Shown here: positions 8,675-19,785 of the stretch, piece by piece | Position numbering within the stretch: the stretch's first letter is position 1 | How the letters are laid out: the number at the start of each line of letters is the position of its first letter | Notes under the pieces: model-generated | The model's database searches: none | Seen by the model: only the letters and a program-made list of their open reading frames with translations | Told to the model about the DNA's origin: nothing | Origin: Methylobacterium haplocladii | GTDB lineage: Bacteria > Pseudomonadota > Alphaproteobacteria > Rhizobiales > Beijerinckiaceae | Direction of reading: 5' to 3' | Assembly: GCF_007992175.1 (NCBI RefSeq) | Contig: NZ_BJZT01000009.1 | Span: 1-64,000 of the forward strand | DNA length: 64,000 nt | Position numbers and translations under genes: made by a program

Positions 8675-9577
8675 TCAGGCCGTATCCTCGGCGATCAGCT
8701 CCATGTTGATGGCGAACGCGGCCATGGCGCCCTCGGCTGCGGCGACGATCGCGAGTTGCACGCGGCGCGAGGCGTCCCCGGCGACGAAGAGGCCGGGCAC
8801 GTTGGTCTTCTCGTAGTCGCCCTTGGTCGGCACGACCCCCTTGTCGGTGAGATCGCAGCCAAGTTGCCCGATCAGATGCGACGGCTCGCATTCGACGGGC
8901 ATGAGGAAGACATCGGAGCAGGGAATCCGCAGGCCGTCGCGAAACAGCAGTGCCTCCGCCTCGCGTCCGTTGCCCTCGAGCCTGCCGATCGGCGTCTCGA
9001 CGATACGGATGCCGTTGCGGCCGAGCCGATCACGATCCTTATCCGACAGATCGCCGTCGGTGCCGTCGGTGCAGAGGGTGACGTCGCGGCTCCAGCAGCT
9101 CAGTTCGAGCGCTACGCTGCAGCCGCCATGGCCGCGCCCGTAGGCGACAAGCGGCCGGTCGCGGGCCTCGTATCCGTCGCAATACGGACAGGAATGGACG
9201 CCGGTACCCCAATAGATCTCGAAGCCCTCGATCTTCGGCAGGTCCTGCCGCAATCCGGTCGCGAGGAGTAGCCGGCGTGCACTCACGCGGACACCATCGG
9301 CCAACACGAGCTCGAAACGATCCTCGCGTCGGCGAGCCTCGACCACCTCGATCGCGCGGCGTTCGACCGTCTCATAGCGTTCGAGGTCGGCATGGGCCTG
9401 CTCGCGCAAGACGAAGGGCGGGGTGCCGTCGCGCGTGAAGACGCCCCAGGTCAGCGGCGTCGCGGCATTGCGCGGCCGGCCGGCATCGCAGAGCAGGACG
9501 TCGCGGCGGCAGCGGCCGAGGATGAGCGCAGCGTTCAGCCCGGCCGGGCCGCCGCCCACGATGATCACGTCGCGCAT
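8675..9577 (-). CDS. Thioredoxin reductase-like flavoprotein
   Basis: About 300 residues forming a two-nucleotide-domain NAD(P)H/FAD oxidoreductase of the thioredoxin reductase class. The FAD motif VIIVGGGPAGLNAALILG is at the very N-terminus, the redox-like pair CPYC follows in HSCPYCDGYE (about residue 115), and the C-terminal FAD motif is GLFVAGDA. The expected NAD(P)-binding GxGxxG is atypical (YGRGHGG), so cofactor preference is open. The ATG at 9577 or one four codons earlier fits; the longer frame adds an unrelated leader. It may reduce a small disulfide partner. It lies beyond the terminator of grxD and so is probably transcribed separately. Confidence 0.82.
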   Translation of the reverse strand: MRDVIIVGGGPAGLNAALILGRCRRDVLLCDAGRPRNAATPLTWGVFTRDGTPPFVLREQAHADLERYETVERRAIEVVEARRREDRFELVLADGVRVSARRLLLATGLRQDLPKIEGFEIYWGTGVHSCPYCDGYEARDRPLVAYGRGHGGCSVALELSCWSRDVTLCTDGTDGDLSDKDRDRLGRNGIRIVETPIGRLEGNGREAEALLFRDGLRIPCSDVFLMPVECEPSHLIGQLGCDLTDKGVVPTKGDYEKTNVPGLFVAGDASRRVQLAIVAAAEGAMAAFAINMELIAEDTA

Positions 9578-9662
9578 CGTTTCCCGCATCCTCTCGCGTC
9601 GGACACAAGAGGGAAGCGGCGAAGCCCCGGGATCGTTTCCCAGCGGAGCCGCCTTCGGCATG

Positions 9663-9685
9663 AAAAAGGGCGCCGCAGCGCCCTT
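9663..9685 (-). terminator. Intrinsic terminator after grxD
   Basis: Minus-strand AAGGGCGC and GCGCCCTT arms (9666-9685) with a 4-nt loop run into five T (9663-9667). It lies 22 nt past the grxD stop and should close the purL-bolA-DUF29-grxD transcript. Confidence 0.85.
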
Positions 9686-9707
9686 CTCGTCGCTATTTCC
9701 GTGCGGA

Positions 9708-10049
9708 TCAGGCGGCGGCGATGTTCTTCACCGGGACGCCCTTCTCGGACAGGAACGTCTGCAATTCGCCCGACTGGAACATCTCGCGGGTAATGTCGCA
9801 GCCGCCGACGAACTCGCCCTTCACGTAGATCTGCGGGATGGTCGGCCAGTTGGAGAAGGCCTTGATGCCGTCGCGGATCGCCATGTCGTCGAGGACGTTC
9901 ACGCCCTTGAACGGCACCTCGAGGTAGTTGAGGATCTGCACGACCTGACCCGAGAAGCCGCACATCGGGAATTGCGGCGTACCCTTCATGAACACGACCA
10001 CATCCTGGGACTTGATCTCGTTCTCGATGGTGGTGTTGGCGTCGGTCAT
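9708..10049 (-). CDS. grxD: Monothiol glutaredoxin Grx4/GrxD
   Basis: A 113-residue CGFS-type glutaredoxin. These proteins hold a [2Fe-2S] cluster with glutathione and, with BolA, traffic iron-sulfur clusters and sense iron. Visible features are the conserved Lys in VVVFMKGTPQFP, the active CGFS (residues 30-33), WPTIPQIYV with the cis-Pro, and the GGCDI glutathione-binding turn. Its ATG overlaps the stop of the DUF29 gene by 4 nt (ATGA), so translation is probably coupled. bolA is two genes upstream, and the pair is functionally linked in most proteobacteria. Confidence 0.96.
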   Translation of the reverse strand: MTDANTTIENEIKSQDVVVFMKGTPQFPMCGFSGQVVQILNYLEVPFKGVNVLDDMAIRDGIKAFSNWPTIPQIYVKGEFVGGCDITREMFQSGELQTFLSEKGVPVKNIAAA

Positions 10050-10597
10050 CGTGTCGTCCTCGTCTTCGGTTTCGCGTCAAATGTGAATTGAGAGCGATCG
10101 GATGGAGTTGGTATGGCGGAGCCAGCTAAGCGCAGTAGGGCATCATCGATATCCAGGATCGACTCGAGCAAAAGCTCCGGCGACAACGGGCAATCGGGCG
10201 GAAGGCCCGGTAGCATCGTATCGTCGTACATGCGCAAGCTCTGCTCTGCTCTCTCTTTCGCATCCTGCCAGATCCTGGCCCAATTGAGCCGCTGGCGCAT
10301 TGCAGGTTCATAGCGAACCCTGGCCGACAGCTGAAAGGTTGCGATCTCGTCCCGCCAATGTCCGCGCGCCGGAGCATCCGGTGCCGACAACCGTTTCAGG
10401 AGATGGGCGAGCGTCTGCACCAGCAGACTTTCGACCGTCCGGACCTGAGATCGACCGACGCTTTCGATCTCCTCGGCGACGTTCTCCCAATCGACCGCGT
10501 TTGAAAGCTCGGCCCGAGAGCCGAGCGCCCGCAAAGCAGCAGCCTGTTCCTCGGCCCAGGTCACGATGTCGTCGTCGTAGAGGCTCGGCCGATCCAT
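10046..10597 (-). CDS. DUF29 family protein
   Basis: About 183 residues matching DUF29, a family common in cyanobacteria and alphaproteobacteria with no established function. Typical stretches are LYDDDIVTWAEEQAAALR, DWENVAEEIESVGRSQ and the LLVQTLAHLLKRL helix. The ATG at 10597 has GGTGGA just upstream; a GTG three codons earlier (10606) is also possible. It lies between bolA and grxD and overlaps grxD by 4 nt. This is unusual, since bolA and grxD are normally direct neighbours. Whether it shares their iron-sulfur role or is a late insertion cannot be told from sequence. Confidence 0.82.
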   Translation of the reverse strand: MDRPSLYDDDIVTWAEEQAAALRALGSRAELSNAVDWENVAEEIESVGRSQVRTVESLLVQTLAHLLKRLSAPDAPARGHWRDEIATFQLSARVRYEPAMRQRLNWARIWQDAKERAEQSLRMYDDTMLPGLPPDCPLSPELLLESILDIDDALLRLAGSAIPTPSDRSQFTFDAKPKTRTTR

Positions 10598-10622
10598 CGG
10601 ATCCACCCGTTGCTGCGATCAC

Positions 10623-10859
10623 CTAATCCTGGGGTACACCCGTGGTCAGCGCAAGGGCGTGGAGCACGCCGCCCATGCGCCCCTGGAGCGCGCCGTAGAC
10701 CATCTGATGCTGGGCCACCCGGGTCTTGCCCTTGAAGGCCGAAGACAGGACCGTCGCGGCATAGTGGTCGCCGTCGCCAGCGAGATCCTTGATCTCGATC
10801 GTGGCGTCGGGCAGCGCCTCGCGGATCATGGCCTCGATCTCGCGCGCATCCATCGGCAT
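10623..10859 (-). CDS. bolA: BolA family protein
   Basis: A 78-residue BolA/YrbA-type protein. BolA forms a [2Fe-2S] complex with monothiol glutaredoxin. Features are the N-terminal helix AREIEAMIREALPDA, DGDHYAATVLSSAFKGK, and the conserved VAQHQMVYGALQ helix, whose His is the usual cluster ligand with Grx. The open frame extends 90 codons further 5' into purL, but GGAG 9 nt before the ATG at 10859 and family length set the start there. It is 32 nt downstream of purL, matching the purL-bolA-grx order of other alphaproteobacteria. Confidence 0.95.
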   Translation of the reverse strand: MPMDAREIEAMIREALPDATIEIKDLAGDGDHYAATVLSSAFKGKTRVAQHQMVYGALQGRMGGVLHALALTTGVPQD

Positions 10860-10891
10860 CGTTGTATCTCCAGGGTTGCGGTGAGATCGTC

Positions 10892-13117
<2,226 letters not shown>

Positions 13118-13282
13118 TCGGTCTCTCGCCTGGGACTGGCGTCGCAGTCTGGTCGCCAGGGGGAGATCCTTGGCCAAGGCCCCCCCGCGTATCGTGCGAC
13201 GGATTAGATCGGCTGCGCTTCCACTGCAAACCCGTCGACCGGCCTGTCCGACGGGATCTCCGTTCCTGTTGCAGGGCTCAGT

Positions 13283-14365
13283 CTATTTTGCAGCCATCGG
13301 ATGCTGAGGATGCGTCGAATCCCGCAGAGCGTGAACCGCGCGATACACCGGCGCAGCACCGGCGATCAGGGCGACATAATCGAAGGCGTACGGGTCCCGG
13401 CTCGACATGAGGAGCTGGAAATGCATGCGGAAGAAGTTCCAGCGCCGCATGGCGACGGTTCTCGGATCGATCAAGTCTGCGATGCCGACGCTGCAGGCCG
13501 CTGGACGGCCCGGATCGGGAGCATCGAGATTGGAGGCTTCGAGCGGATTGCGCAGGTGGATCGAGAGCCAGTCCCACGGCGCGCGCAGGTCGAGCCAGCC
13601 GATCGCGTCCGCTTCCGCGACTCTCGCAAGCGCACCGCGCACCGCCTGCGCCCGTGGATCGAGGGCGATCCAGGGGATAACGCTGCCGAGCGTCACCAGC
13701 GTGACCGGCGTTCCGCGCCGGCCGAACAGGGGATCGCGCGCGAGGACGCGGTCGAGCGCTTCGAGGGCGAGAAAGCTCGACGAGGAATGCCCGACCACCA
13801 CGACCTCCGAAGCCTCGGCCTCCGCGGCCTGGATCCGGAGAGCCCAGGCATCCAGGCGCTCGCGCATATCTGCGTCGCCGCCCGAGGCATGTTCGTGCGT
13901 GAAGGCCGCGTCGTCGACGAGATGCGCGATGTAGAACGGTCGGCCCTTCGTGATCCGCGTCAGCAGTCCGAGGTTGCCGTAGGCCGCCAGGGCGATCAGG
14001 ACGAGATCGAGCAGCATCGGCCCGTCACCGACGAAGGTCGCCGACACGATTGCAGCCGCCAGAGCGAGGCTCGCGCCGACGAGCACTGCATAGAGCAGGT
14101 GGACGACTAGAATCACCGTCGAGAATTGCCAGGCCTCACGCCTGAATGCGCGGAGATAGCCGCTCCGCCAGAGCCGCCACCACAGAACCGGCGCTGCGGT
14201 CAGCCGGGTGAAGTTCGACCGCGGAAAACGGGAGCGGACGATGTCGTCCCATCGCAGAAGGCCGTAGCGTGTTCGGGTGCAGACGCCACCCTCGACGCCG
14301 CCGACCATCCAATCGAGGCTGTGGCCGTCGCTCGAGCGGGCAGGGTCCCCGACCTCGATCGTCAT
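13283..14365 (-). CDS. Membrane alpha/beta-hydrolase-like protein, start uncertain
   Basis: 360 residues from the first usual start codon. There are two hydrophobic helices at about residues 80-105 and 115-133, then a region with VVVVGHSSSSFLALEALDRV, a nucleophile-elbow-like G-H-S-S-S motif, and LVTLGSVIPWIAL. This suggests a lipase-like fold tethered in the membrane; the substrate is unknown. The same frame stays open and protein-like for 44 codons upstream to a stop at 14498, encoding a credible RQVFYLPGFDPREPEAYW, but holds no ATG, GTG or TTG. The true start is therefore either a rare codon (ATT at 14494) or has been lost by frameshift or mutation. Possibly a pseudogene. Confidence 0.68.
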   Translation of the reverse strand: MTIEVGDPARSSDGHSLDWMVGGVEGGVCTRTRYGLLRWDDIVRSRFPRSNFTRLTAAPVLWWRLWRSGYLRAFRREAWQFSTVILVVHLLYAVLVGASLALAAAIVSATFVGDGPMLLDLVLIALAAYGNLGLLTRITKGRPFYIAHLVDDAAFTHEHASGGDADMRERLDAWALRIQAAEAEASEVVVVGHSSSSFLALEALDRVLARDPLFGRRGTPVTLVTLGSVIPWIALDPRAQAVRGALARVAEADAIGWLDLRAPWDWLSIHLRNPLEASNLDAPDPGRPAACSVGIADLIDPRTVAMRRWNFFRMHFQLLMSSRDPYAFDYVALIAGAAPVYRAVHALRDSTHPQHPMAAK

Positions 14366-14648
14366 GCCGCGCCGGCTCGCCGTCAGCCGGCTCTCGCGCC
14401 GGAGGAGCCCCCAATAGGCTTCAGGCTCGCGCGGATCGAAGCCGGGAAGGTAAAAGACCTGGCGCGGCCTGATCGTGTCGTCGGGGTCGGAAATGGTTCA
14501 CGCTCATTGCGGGCGACGCCGGACGCAAGCGTTGCCGCCGGAAGGGCCGTCTGCCTAGCATCATCCGACAGGGCGAAGGCGTGCAAAACCGCAGCCTCCG
14601 GTTTGCGCCGCCGTCCCCCGGTCGCACATTACAGATTGGGCCGTCGCA

Positions 14649-16511
14649 TCAGTCCGCAGCGACTCGGCCGCGCCGTCCGTCATCGGCGAGATACGCGGCA
14701 ATGGCTTCGACGAAGCGCTGGCCATAGGCCTCGCGCTTGCGCTCGCCGACGCCGTGGACGCTGCGGAGCGCCCAGAGATCGACCGGTTTCGCTCGGGCCA
14801 TCTCGAGCAGAGTCTTGTCCGGAAACACGATGAAGGCGGCGACGTTCTCGGCACGGGCGATCGTGGCGCGCAATCCGCGCAGGTGTTGGAACAGCGCCTC
14901 GTCGGCCTCGCCGAGCTGCAGCGCATCGTCGTCACGCGCCGCTCCACGCCGGCTCCTCGGTTCGGCCTTCCGCGGTTCGGGATCGGGCCGGACCTGCATG
15001 GTCTCGCGGCCGAACAGGATCGCCTCACCCTTCTCGGTCATGGTCAGCCCGCCATAGCCGTCGCCGTTCTCGGCGACCGCGCCGGCGGCGAAGAGCTGGC
15101 GCAGGATAGCGCGCCATGCGGCGACGGGCTTGTCGGCACCGACGCCGAAGGTCTTGAGCTGGCCGTGGCCGTTCTTCCGGATCGGCTCGGATTCCTTGCC
15201 GTGCACGACGTCGCAGACATAGGCCGCCCCGAAGCGCTGCCCGGTCCGCACGATCGCCGAGAGCAGCTTCTGGGCTTCCACGGTACCGTCGATCAGCGCG
15301 ACGCCGCCGCGGCAGAGATCGCAGCGACCGCAGGGCTCGCTCGACTCGCCGAAATACGAGAGCAGCGATTGCCGGCGGCAGGCTGCCCCTTCGCAGAGCG
15401 AGATCATCGCTTCGAGCTTGCGCCGCTCGACCCGGCGGCGCTCGTCCGGCACTTCTTTCTCATCGATCTGGCGGCGGCGCAGTGACATGTCGTCGAGGCC
15501 GTAGAGCGTCAGCGTGTCGGCGGGGAGCCCGTCGCGGCCGGCGCGGCCGATCTCCTGATAGTAGCCCTCGACATTGGTCGGCATGTCGGCGTGGCAGACG
15601 AAACGGACGTCGGGCTTGTTGATGCCCATACCGAAGGCCACCGTAGCGGTCATCACGACCCCGTCCTCCTGCAGGAAGGTGTCCTGGTTCCGCATCCGCG
15701 TGCCCTGGTCGAGGCCGGCATGGTAGGGCAGTGCGTTGAAGCCGTCGCCCTTGAGGGTCTCGGCGAGCTGTTCCACGCGCTTGCGCGACGAACAGTATAT
15801 GATGCCGCTCTCCGCCCGGCGATTGCGCAGGAAGCGCTCCAGCTGCCGTGTCGGGTTGTCCTTGGCCGCGAAGGTCAGCCGGATGTTCGGCCGGTCGAAA
15901 GAGTGGACGAAGGTCTTTGCCTCACGTCCCGTCGGGAAAAGCCGCTCGGCGATGTCCGTGCGCGTCGCGGCGTCGGCCGTGGCGGTGAGCGCCAGCGTCT
16001 GGACGTTGCCGAGGGCTTCGCGGGCGCGGGCGATCTCGCGGTACTCGGGGCGAAAATCGTGGCCCCACTGCGAGACGCAATGGGCTTCGTCCACGGCGAG
16101 GCGCTGTACGCCAGCGCTTCGTAGCGCCTCCATGCAGCCGTCCATTAGCAGGCGCTCGGGCGAGACGAAGAGCAGGCGGAGTTCACCCGAACGAATCTTG
16201 CGCCACGTCTCGCGCGCGGCCGTCTCGGCAATCGTCGAGTTCAGCGTCGCGGCCTCGACGCCGAAGCCGACCATCTGCTGCACCTGATCGTGCATCAGCG
16301 CGATCAGCGGCGAGATCACCACGGTGAGCCCGTCGCCCATCAGCGCCGGTAACTGATAGGTCATCGACTTGCCCGACCCGGTGGGCATCACCGCGAACAC
16401 GTCCGTGCCGTCGAGCACGGCGCCGATCACCTCCGCCTGCCCAGGCCGGAAATCGTCGTAGCCGAAGGTCTTCTTGAGCGCGGCGCGGGCCTCGTTGAGG
16501 CGCTGGATCAT
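14649..16511 (-). CDS. recQ: ATP-dependent DNA helicase RecQ
   Basis: About 620 residues. A 3'-5' superfamily-2 helicase of recombination repair. Domains in order are the helicase core with motif I (MPTGSGKSMTYQLPAL), motif II (VDEAHCVSQWGHDFRPEY) and motif VI (QEIGRAGRDG), then the RQC zinc site with CRRQSLLSYFGE and CGRCDLC, and the C-terminal HRDC domain. The length is typical. I chose the ATG at 16511 (MIQRLNEARAALKKTFGYDD); a TTG 19 codons upstream is less likely. It is divergent from vapB across 89 nt. Confidence 0.95.
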   Translation of the reverse strand: MIQRLNEARAALKKTFGYDDFRPGQAEVIGAVLDGTDVFAVMPTGSGKSMTYQLPALMGDGLTVVISPLIALMHDQVQQMVGFGVEAATLNSTIAETAARETWRKIRSGELRLLFVSPERLLMDGCMEALRSAGVQRLAVDEAHCVSQWGHDFRPEYREIARAREALGNVQTLALTATADAATRTDIAERLFPTGREAKTFVHSFDRPNIRLTFAAKDNPTRQLERFLRNRRAESGIIYCSSRKRVEQLAETLKGDGFNALPYHAGLDQGTRMRNQDTFLQEDGVVMTATVAFGMGINKPDVRFVCHADMPTNVEGYYQEIGRAGRDGLPADTLTLYGLDDMSLRRRQIDEKEVPDERRRVERRKLEAMISLCEGAACRRQSLLSYFGESSEPCGRCDLCRGGVALIDGTVEAQKLLSAIVRTGQRFGAAYVCDVVHGKESEPIRKNGHGQLKTFGVGADKPVAAWRAILRQLFAAGAVAENGDGYGGLTMTEKGEAILFGRETMQVRPDPEPRKAEPRSRRGAARDDDALQLGEADEALFQHLRGLRATIARAENVAAFIVFPDKTLLEMARAKPVDLWALRSVHGVGERKREAYGQRFVEAIAAYLADDGRRGRVAAD

Positions 16512-16600
16512 GGGTGTCTCGGTCCGGCTCAAAGGCCAATTACTGTTGAAATCGGGATGTGTAGGCAATACGATCGGTCTGTCTACACAGGGAGGGCGAT

Positions 16601-16843
16601 ATGCCGCTCAACATCCGCAGCGATGAGGTGAACCGGCTTGCCGACAAGCTGGCCGCGGTCGCGCGTGTCAGCAAGACCGAAGCGGTCCGATTGGCGCTCG
16701 TCAACGAGTTGGAGCGTCGTGAGCAGTCGCTCTCCGAATTTCTCGCGCGCATCAAGCCGATCCAGGATCGGATCGCTCGCTATCCCGAGACCGGGCTCAA
16801 GACGGACAAGGCGTTCTTCGACAGCCTGTACGACGAGACCTGA
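16601..16843 (+). CDS. vapB: VapB-type antitoxin
   Basis: An 80-residue protein of the Rv0623/PSK-type antitoxin family. The N-terminal part (MPLNIRSDEVNRLADKLAAV, then KTEAVRLAL) fits a ribbon-helix-helix DNA-binding domain. The C-terminal tail (about 45-80, rich in charged residues) would wrap the toxin. AGGGAGGGCGAT precedes the start. Its stop overlaps the vapC start by one base (TGATG), the usual antitoxin-first arrangement. It likely represses its own promoter in the 89-nt gap shared with recQ. Confidence 0.88.
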   Translation: MPLNIRSDEVNRLADKLAAVARVSKTEAVRLALVNELERREQSLSEFLARIKPIQDRIARYPETGLKTDKAFFDSLYDET

Positions 16844-17247
16844 TGTTCATCGATGCGTCGGCCCTGGTCGCGATCCTGTGCGCCGAGACGGGATATGTGA
16901 CGCTTGCCGATCACCTTCGTTCATCGGGCAGACCGATCACTTCCGCCTTCGCCATTTTCGAGACCGTCATGGCCTTGAGCCGAAAGAACGGATTGTCCGT
17001 CGAAGATGGAGAAACGGAGGTTCGACGCTTTCTGGTGTCTGCTGGCATTGCAATCGTAGCGATCGCGGACGACGAATCGCAGGCTGCACTCGCGGCGCAT
17101 GCGCGCTTCGGCAAGGGCCGCGGTCATCCGGCCCAGCTCAACATGGGCGACTGCTTCGCCTATGCCTGCGCCCGCACGCACGACGTGCCGCTGCTCTTCG
17201 TCGGCGATGATTTTCCGCGGACGGACATCCGCTTGGCAACGGTCTGA
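16843..17247 (+). CDS. vapC: VapC-type PIN-domain ribonuclease toxin
   Basis: 134 residues with the PIN fold. The acidic residues that bind Mg are present: Asp4 in MFIDASALVAIL, Glu in FAIFETVMAL (about 42), Asp in MGDCFAYACA (about 101) and Asp in FVGDDFPRTDI. VapC toxins cut tRNA or rRNA and are held by VapB. Translation is coupled to vapB. The pair sits between recQ and recF, two recombination genes, and converges on recF with a 6-nt gap. No truncation is visible, so the toxin is probably active. Confidence 0.9.
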   Translation: MFIDASALVAILCAETGYVTLADHLRSSGRPITSAFAIFETVMALSRKNGLSVEDGETEVRRFLVSAGIAIVAIADDESQAALAAHARFGKGRGHPAQLNMGDCFAYACARTHDVPLLFVGDDFPRTDIRLATV

Positions 17248-17253
17248 CCGCGC

Positions 17254-18414
17254 TCAATCCGATCGCGGCAAGACGATCCGCCCGTCGGCGACCTTCACGA
17301 TGTCGGCGCGCTCGCCGAGTTCCGCGAACAGCGCCGGATCGGCTCCGGTCATCCAGACCTGACCCGACAGCGCGTCGAGGGCGTCGAACAGGCCGGCGCG
17401 GCGCCGCGGGTCGAGATGCGCCGCGACTTCGTCGAGCAGGATCAGCGGGGCCAGACCGCTCATCGCCTGGACGAGGCGCGCATGGGCCAGAACGAGTCCG
17501 ATCAGCAAGGCCTTCTGCTCGCCGGTCGAGGCGGTCGCGGCGGGTACGTCCTTGGGCCCGTGGCGGACGACGAGGTCGGTGGTCTGCGCGCCGAACAGCG
17601 TGCGGCCGGCGGCGCGGTCGCGGTGGCGACCCTGGCGGAGGGCGGAGCGGAAGCGGTCTTCGGCCTCGAGCGCCGGCCAGACCGCGACGAGATCGTCGAG
17701 GTCCCCCGCGAGTCGGACGGAGGCCCAGGGAAAGGGCTGCGCGTCGTCACGGGTCTCGCCGATCAGCCGGTCGAGGCGCTCGACGGTCTCGCGCCGGGCG
17801 AGCGCGACGGCCACGCCGAGTTCGGCCACCTCGCGCTCGACTGCATCGAGCCAGCGGCCGTCGTCGGGCCGCTCGTCGAGCAGGCGGTTGCGCGAGCGCA
17901 GCGCCCGCTCCATGGCGCCGACGCGTCCGCCGTGGGTGGCATCCACCGCCAGCACGAGCCGGTCCAGAAACCGGCGGCGGTCGCCGGCGGCGCCGCGAAA
18001 CAGGCCGTCGAGATCGGGCGTCAGCCAGACGATGCGCAGGAACTCGGCGAAGGCAACGGGAGAGGCAGCACCCGTGCCGTCGATCCGGCACAGACGCGTC
18101 GCGCGACCGTCGAAGCTAGGGGGTTCGTAGCCGGTGCCGAGCCTGTGCCCGTCCTCGCGTCCCCCGAGCGTGATCGACACGGCGAAGCCGCCCGGACCGC
18201 CAGCCCGCGCCATCCCCGAAAGGTCGGCACGACGCAATCCCCGGCCCGGCGAGAACAGCGAGATCGCTTCCAGCAGGTTGGTCTTGCCGGCGCCGTTCTC
18301 GCCGACGAGCGCGATGAAGCGGCTGCCGATCGGGAGATCGAGTTCGGTATGGTTGCGAAAGTCGCGCGCGATCAAGCGGGTGGGGCGAGCGCCCCCGCCC
18401 GAATGCGTATCCAT
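17254..18414 (-). CDS. recF: DNA replication/repair protein RecF
   Basis: 386 residues. An SMC-like ATPase that helps load RecA at gaps. The Walker A motif is VGENGAGKTNLLEAISL (about residues 37-53). The ABC signature-like region is STGEQKALLIGLVLAHA, and Walker B is APLILLDEVAAHLD near the C-terminus. RNHTELDLP at the N-terminus is also typical. It is downstream of dnaN with a 43-nt gap on the same strand, the usual dnaN-recF order. Confidence 0.96.
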   Translation of the reverse strand: MDTHSGGGARPTRLIARDFRNHTELDLPIGSRFIALVGENGAGKTNLLEAISLFSPGRGLRRADLSGMARAGGPGGFAVSITLGGREDGHRLGTGYEPPSFDGRATRLCRIDGTGAASPVAFAEFLRIVWLTPDLDGLFRGAAGDRRRFLDRLVLAVDATHGGRVGAMERALRSRNRLLDERPDDGRWLDAVEREVAELGVAVALARRETVERLDRLIGETRDDAQPFPWASVRLAGDLDDLVAVWPALEAEDRFRSALRQGRHRDRAAGRTLFGAQTTDLVVRHGPKDVPAATASTGEQKALLIGLVLAHARLVQAMSGLAPLILLDEVAAHLDPRRRAGLFDALDALSGQVWMTGADPALFAELGERADIVKVADGRIVLPRSD

Positions 18415-18457
18415 TCCGCGCGATTTAGGACGTTCGGTGTGCGCCGGATAGCCCGTC

Positions 18458-19579
18458 TCACACCCGCATCGGCATCAACACGTAGAGCGCGGGCGCACCC
18501 TCCCGGTCCTGGATCACCGTCGGGGAGCCCGGATCGGCGAGCCGGAACAGGGCCGTATCGCCTTCCAGCTGGCTCGTGATGTCGAGGAGGTAGCGGGCGT
18601 TGAAGCCGATATCGAGCCCGGCCGCCTCGTAATCGACGTCGAGCTCCTCGGTGGCCGAGCCGGAATCCGGGTTGTTCACCGACAGCGCGAGGCGCCCGTC
18701 GGTCATCGCCAGTTTCACGGCGCGGCCGCGCTCGGACGAGATCGTCGAGACGCGGTCGACGGCGCGGGCGAATTCGTCGCGCTGGACCGTGAGCCGCTTG
18801 TCGTTCCCGGTCGGGATCACGCGCTGATAGTCGGGGAAGGTGCCGTCGATCAGCTTCGAGATCAGGGTCACGCCGCTCGCGAACGAGAGCCGGATCTTTG
18901 CCGGCGAGATCTCGATGGAGACGCTGTCGCCGCCGTCGTCGACGAGCTTCTGGATCTCGGCGACGGCCTTACGCGGCACGATGATGCCCGGCATGCCGCG
19001 GCTGCCCTCGGGCGCATCCATCTCGACGCGGGCGAGGCGGTGCCCGTCGGTGGCGACGGCGCGGAGTTTCAAGGCGCCCTCGACCTCGATCGTGTGCAGG
19101 TAGATGCCGTTGAGATAGTAGCGCGTCTCCTCCGTCGAGATCGCGAATTGGGTCTTGTCGATCAGCCGTTTGAGATCGAGCGAGGCGATCGCGAAGGCAT
19201 GCGGCAACTCGCCCGCAGCGAGATCCGGGAAATCGCCCTCGGGCAGGGCACCGAGCGCGAACCGCGAACGGCCGGAGCGGATCGTCATCTGCCCGGTCTC
19301 CTCGCTGGTCTCGAGCGAGACCTGGGAGCCGTCGGGCAGCTTGCGCACGATATCGTAGATCACATGCGCCGGCACCGTGGTCGCGCCGGCGTCAGTGACG
19401 TCGGCCGGAACGGTCTCGGTCACCTCGATGTCGAGGTCGGTCGCCTTGAGCTGGAGGCCGTCGGCGGAGCCGCGCAGGAGCACGTTCGAAAGGATCGGGA
19501 TCGTGTTGCGCCGTTCGACGACGCGATGCACGTGGCCGAGCGACCGTAGGAGGGCCGCGCGCTCGACAGTGACTCTCAT
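18458..19579 (-). CDS. dnaN: DNA polymerase III sliding clamp (beta)
   Basis: 373 residues. The ring-shaped clamp that keeps DNA polymerase III on DNA. The start MRVTVERAALLRSLGHVHRV, ERRNTIPILSNVLL, RYYLNGIYLHT, VATDGHRLARVEMD and the C-terminal VIQDREGAPALYVLMPMRV are all characteristic, the last forming the partner-binding pocket rim. The open frame continues 58 codons upstream, but the ATG at 19579 gives exact family length. It lies 206 nt downstream of dnaA. Confidence 0.97.
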   Translation of the reverse strand: MRVTVERAALLRSLGHVHRVVERRNTIPILSNVLLRGSADGLQLKATDLDIEVTETVPADVTDAGATTVPAHVIYDIVRKLPDGSQVSLETSEETGQMTIRSGRSRFALGALPEGDFPDLAAGELPHAFAIASLDLKRLIDKTQFAISTEETRYYLNGIYLHTIEVEGALKLRAVATDGHRLARVEMDAPEGSRGMPGIIVPRKAVAEIQKLVDDGGDSVSIEISPAKIRLSFASGVTLISKLIDGTFPDYQRVIPTGNDKRLTVQRDEFARAVDRVSTISSERGRAVKLAMTDGRLALSVNNPDSGSATEELDVDYEAAGLDIGFNARYLLDITSQLEGDTALFRLADPGSPTVIQDREGAPALYVLMPMRV

Positions 19580-19785
19580 CGGGAAAACTCTGAACTTCGG
19601 AGAACGCCTGCCGCCGCTGGAGATGCGGGATCGGGGCAAACAGCTTGGCGAAGCCGTACGCCCAAGGCAAGAGAGACGCGACGACCTTCCCGCCCGGATT
19701 GGATGCGGCGGACGCCGGGGCGAGTACCGAAACCCTCGCCGGAGCCGACACACGGACCGCGATCCGCGTGTCGGCGACGATACCT

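Noticed and set aside
16601..18414. Defence island around recQ-vapBC-recF
   Set aside because: recQ and recF are housekeeping genes with normal neighbours; a lone VapBC pair is not enough.
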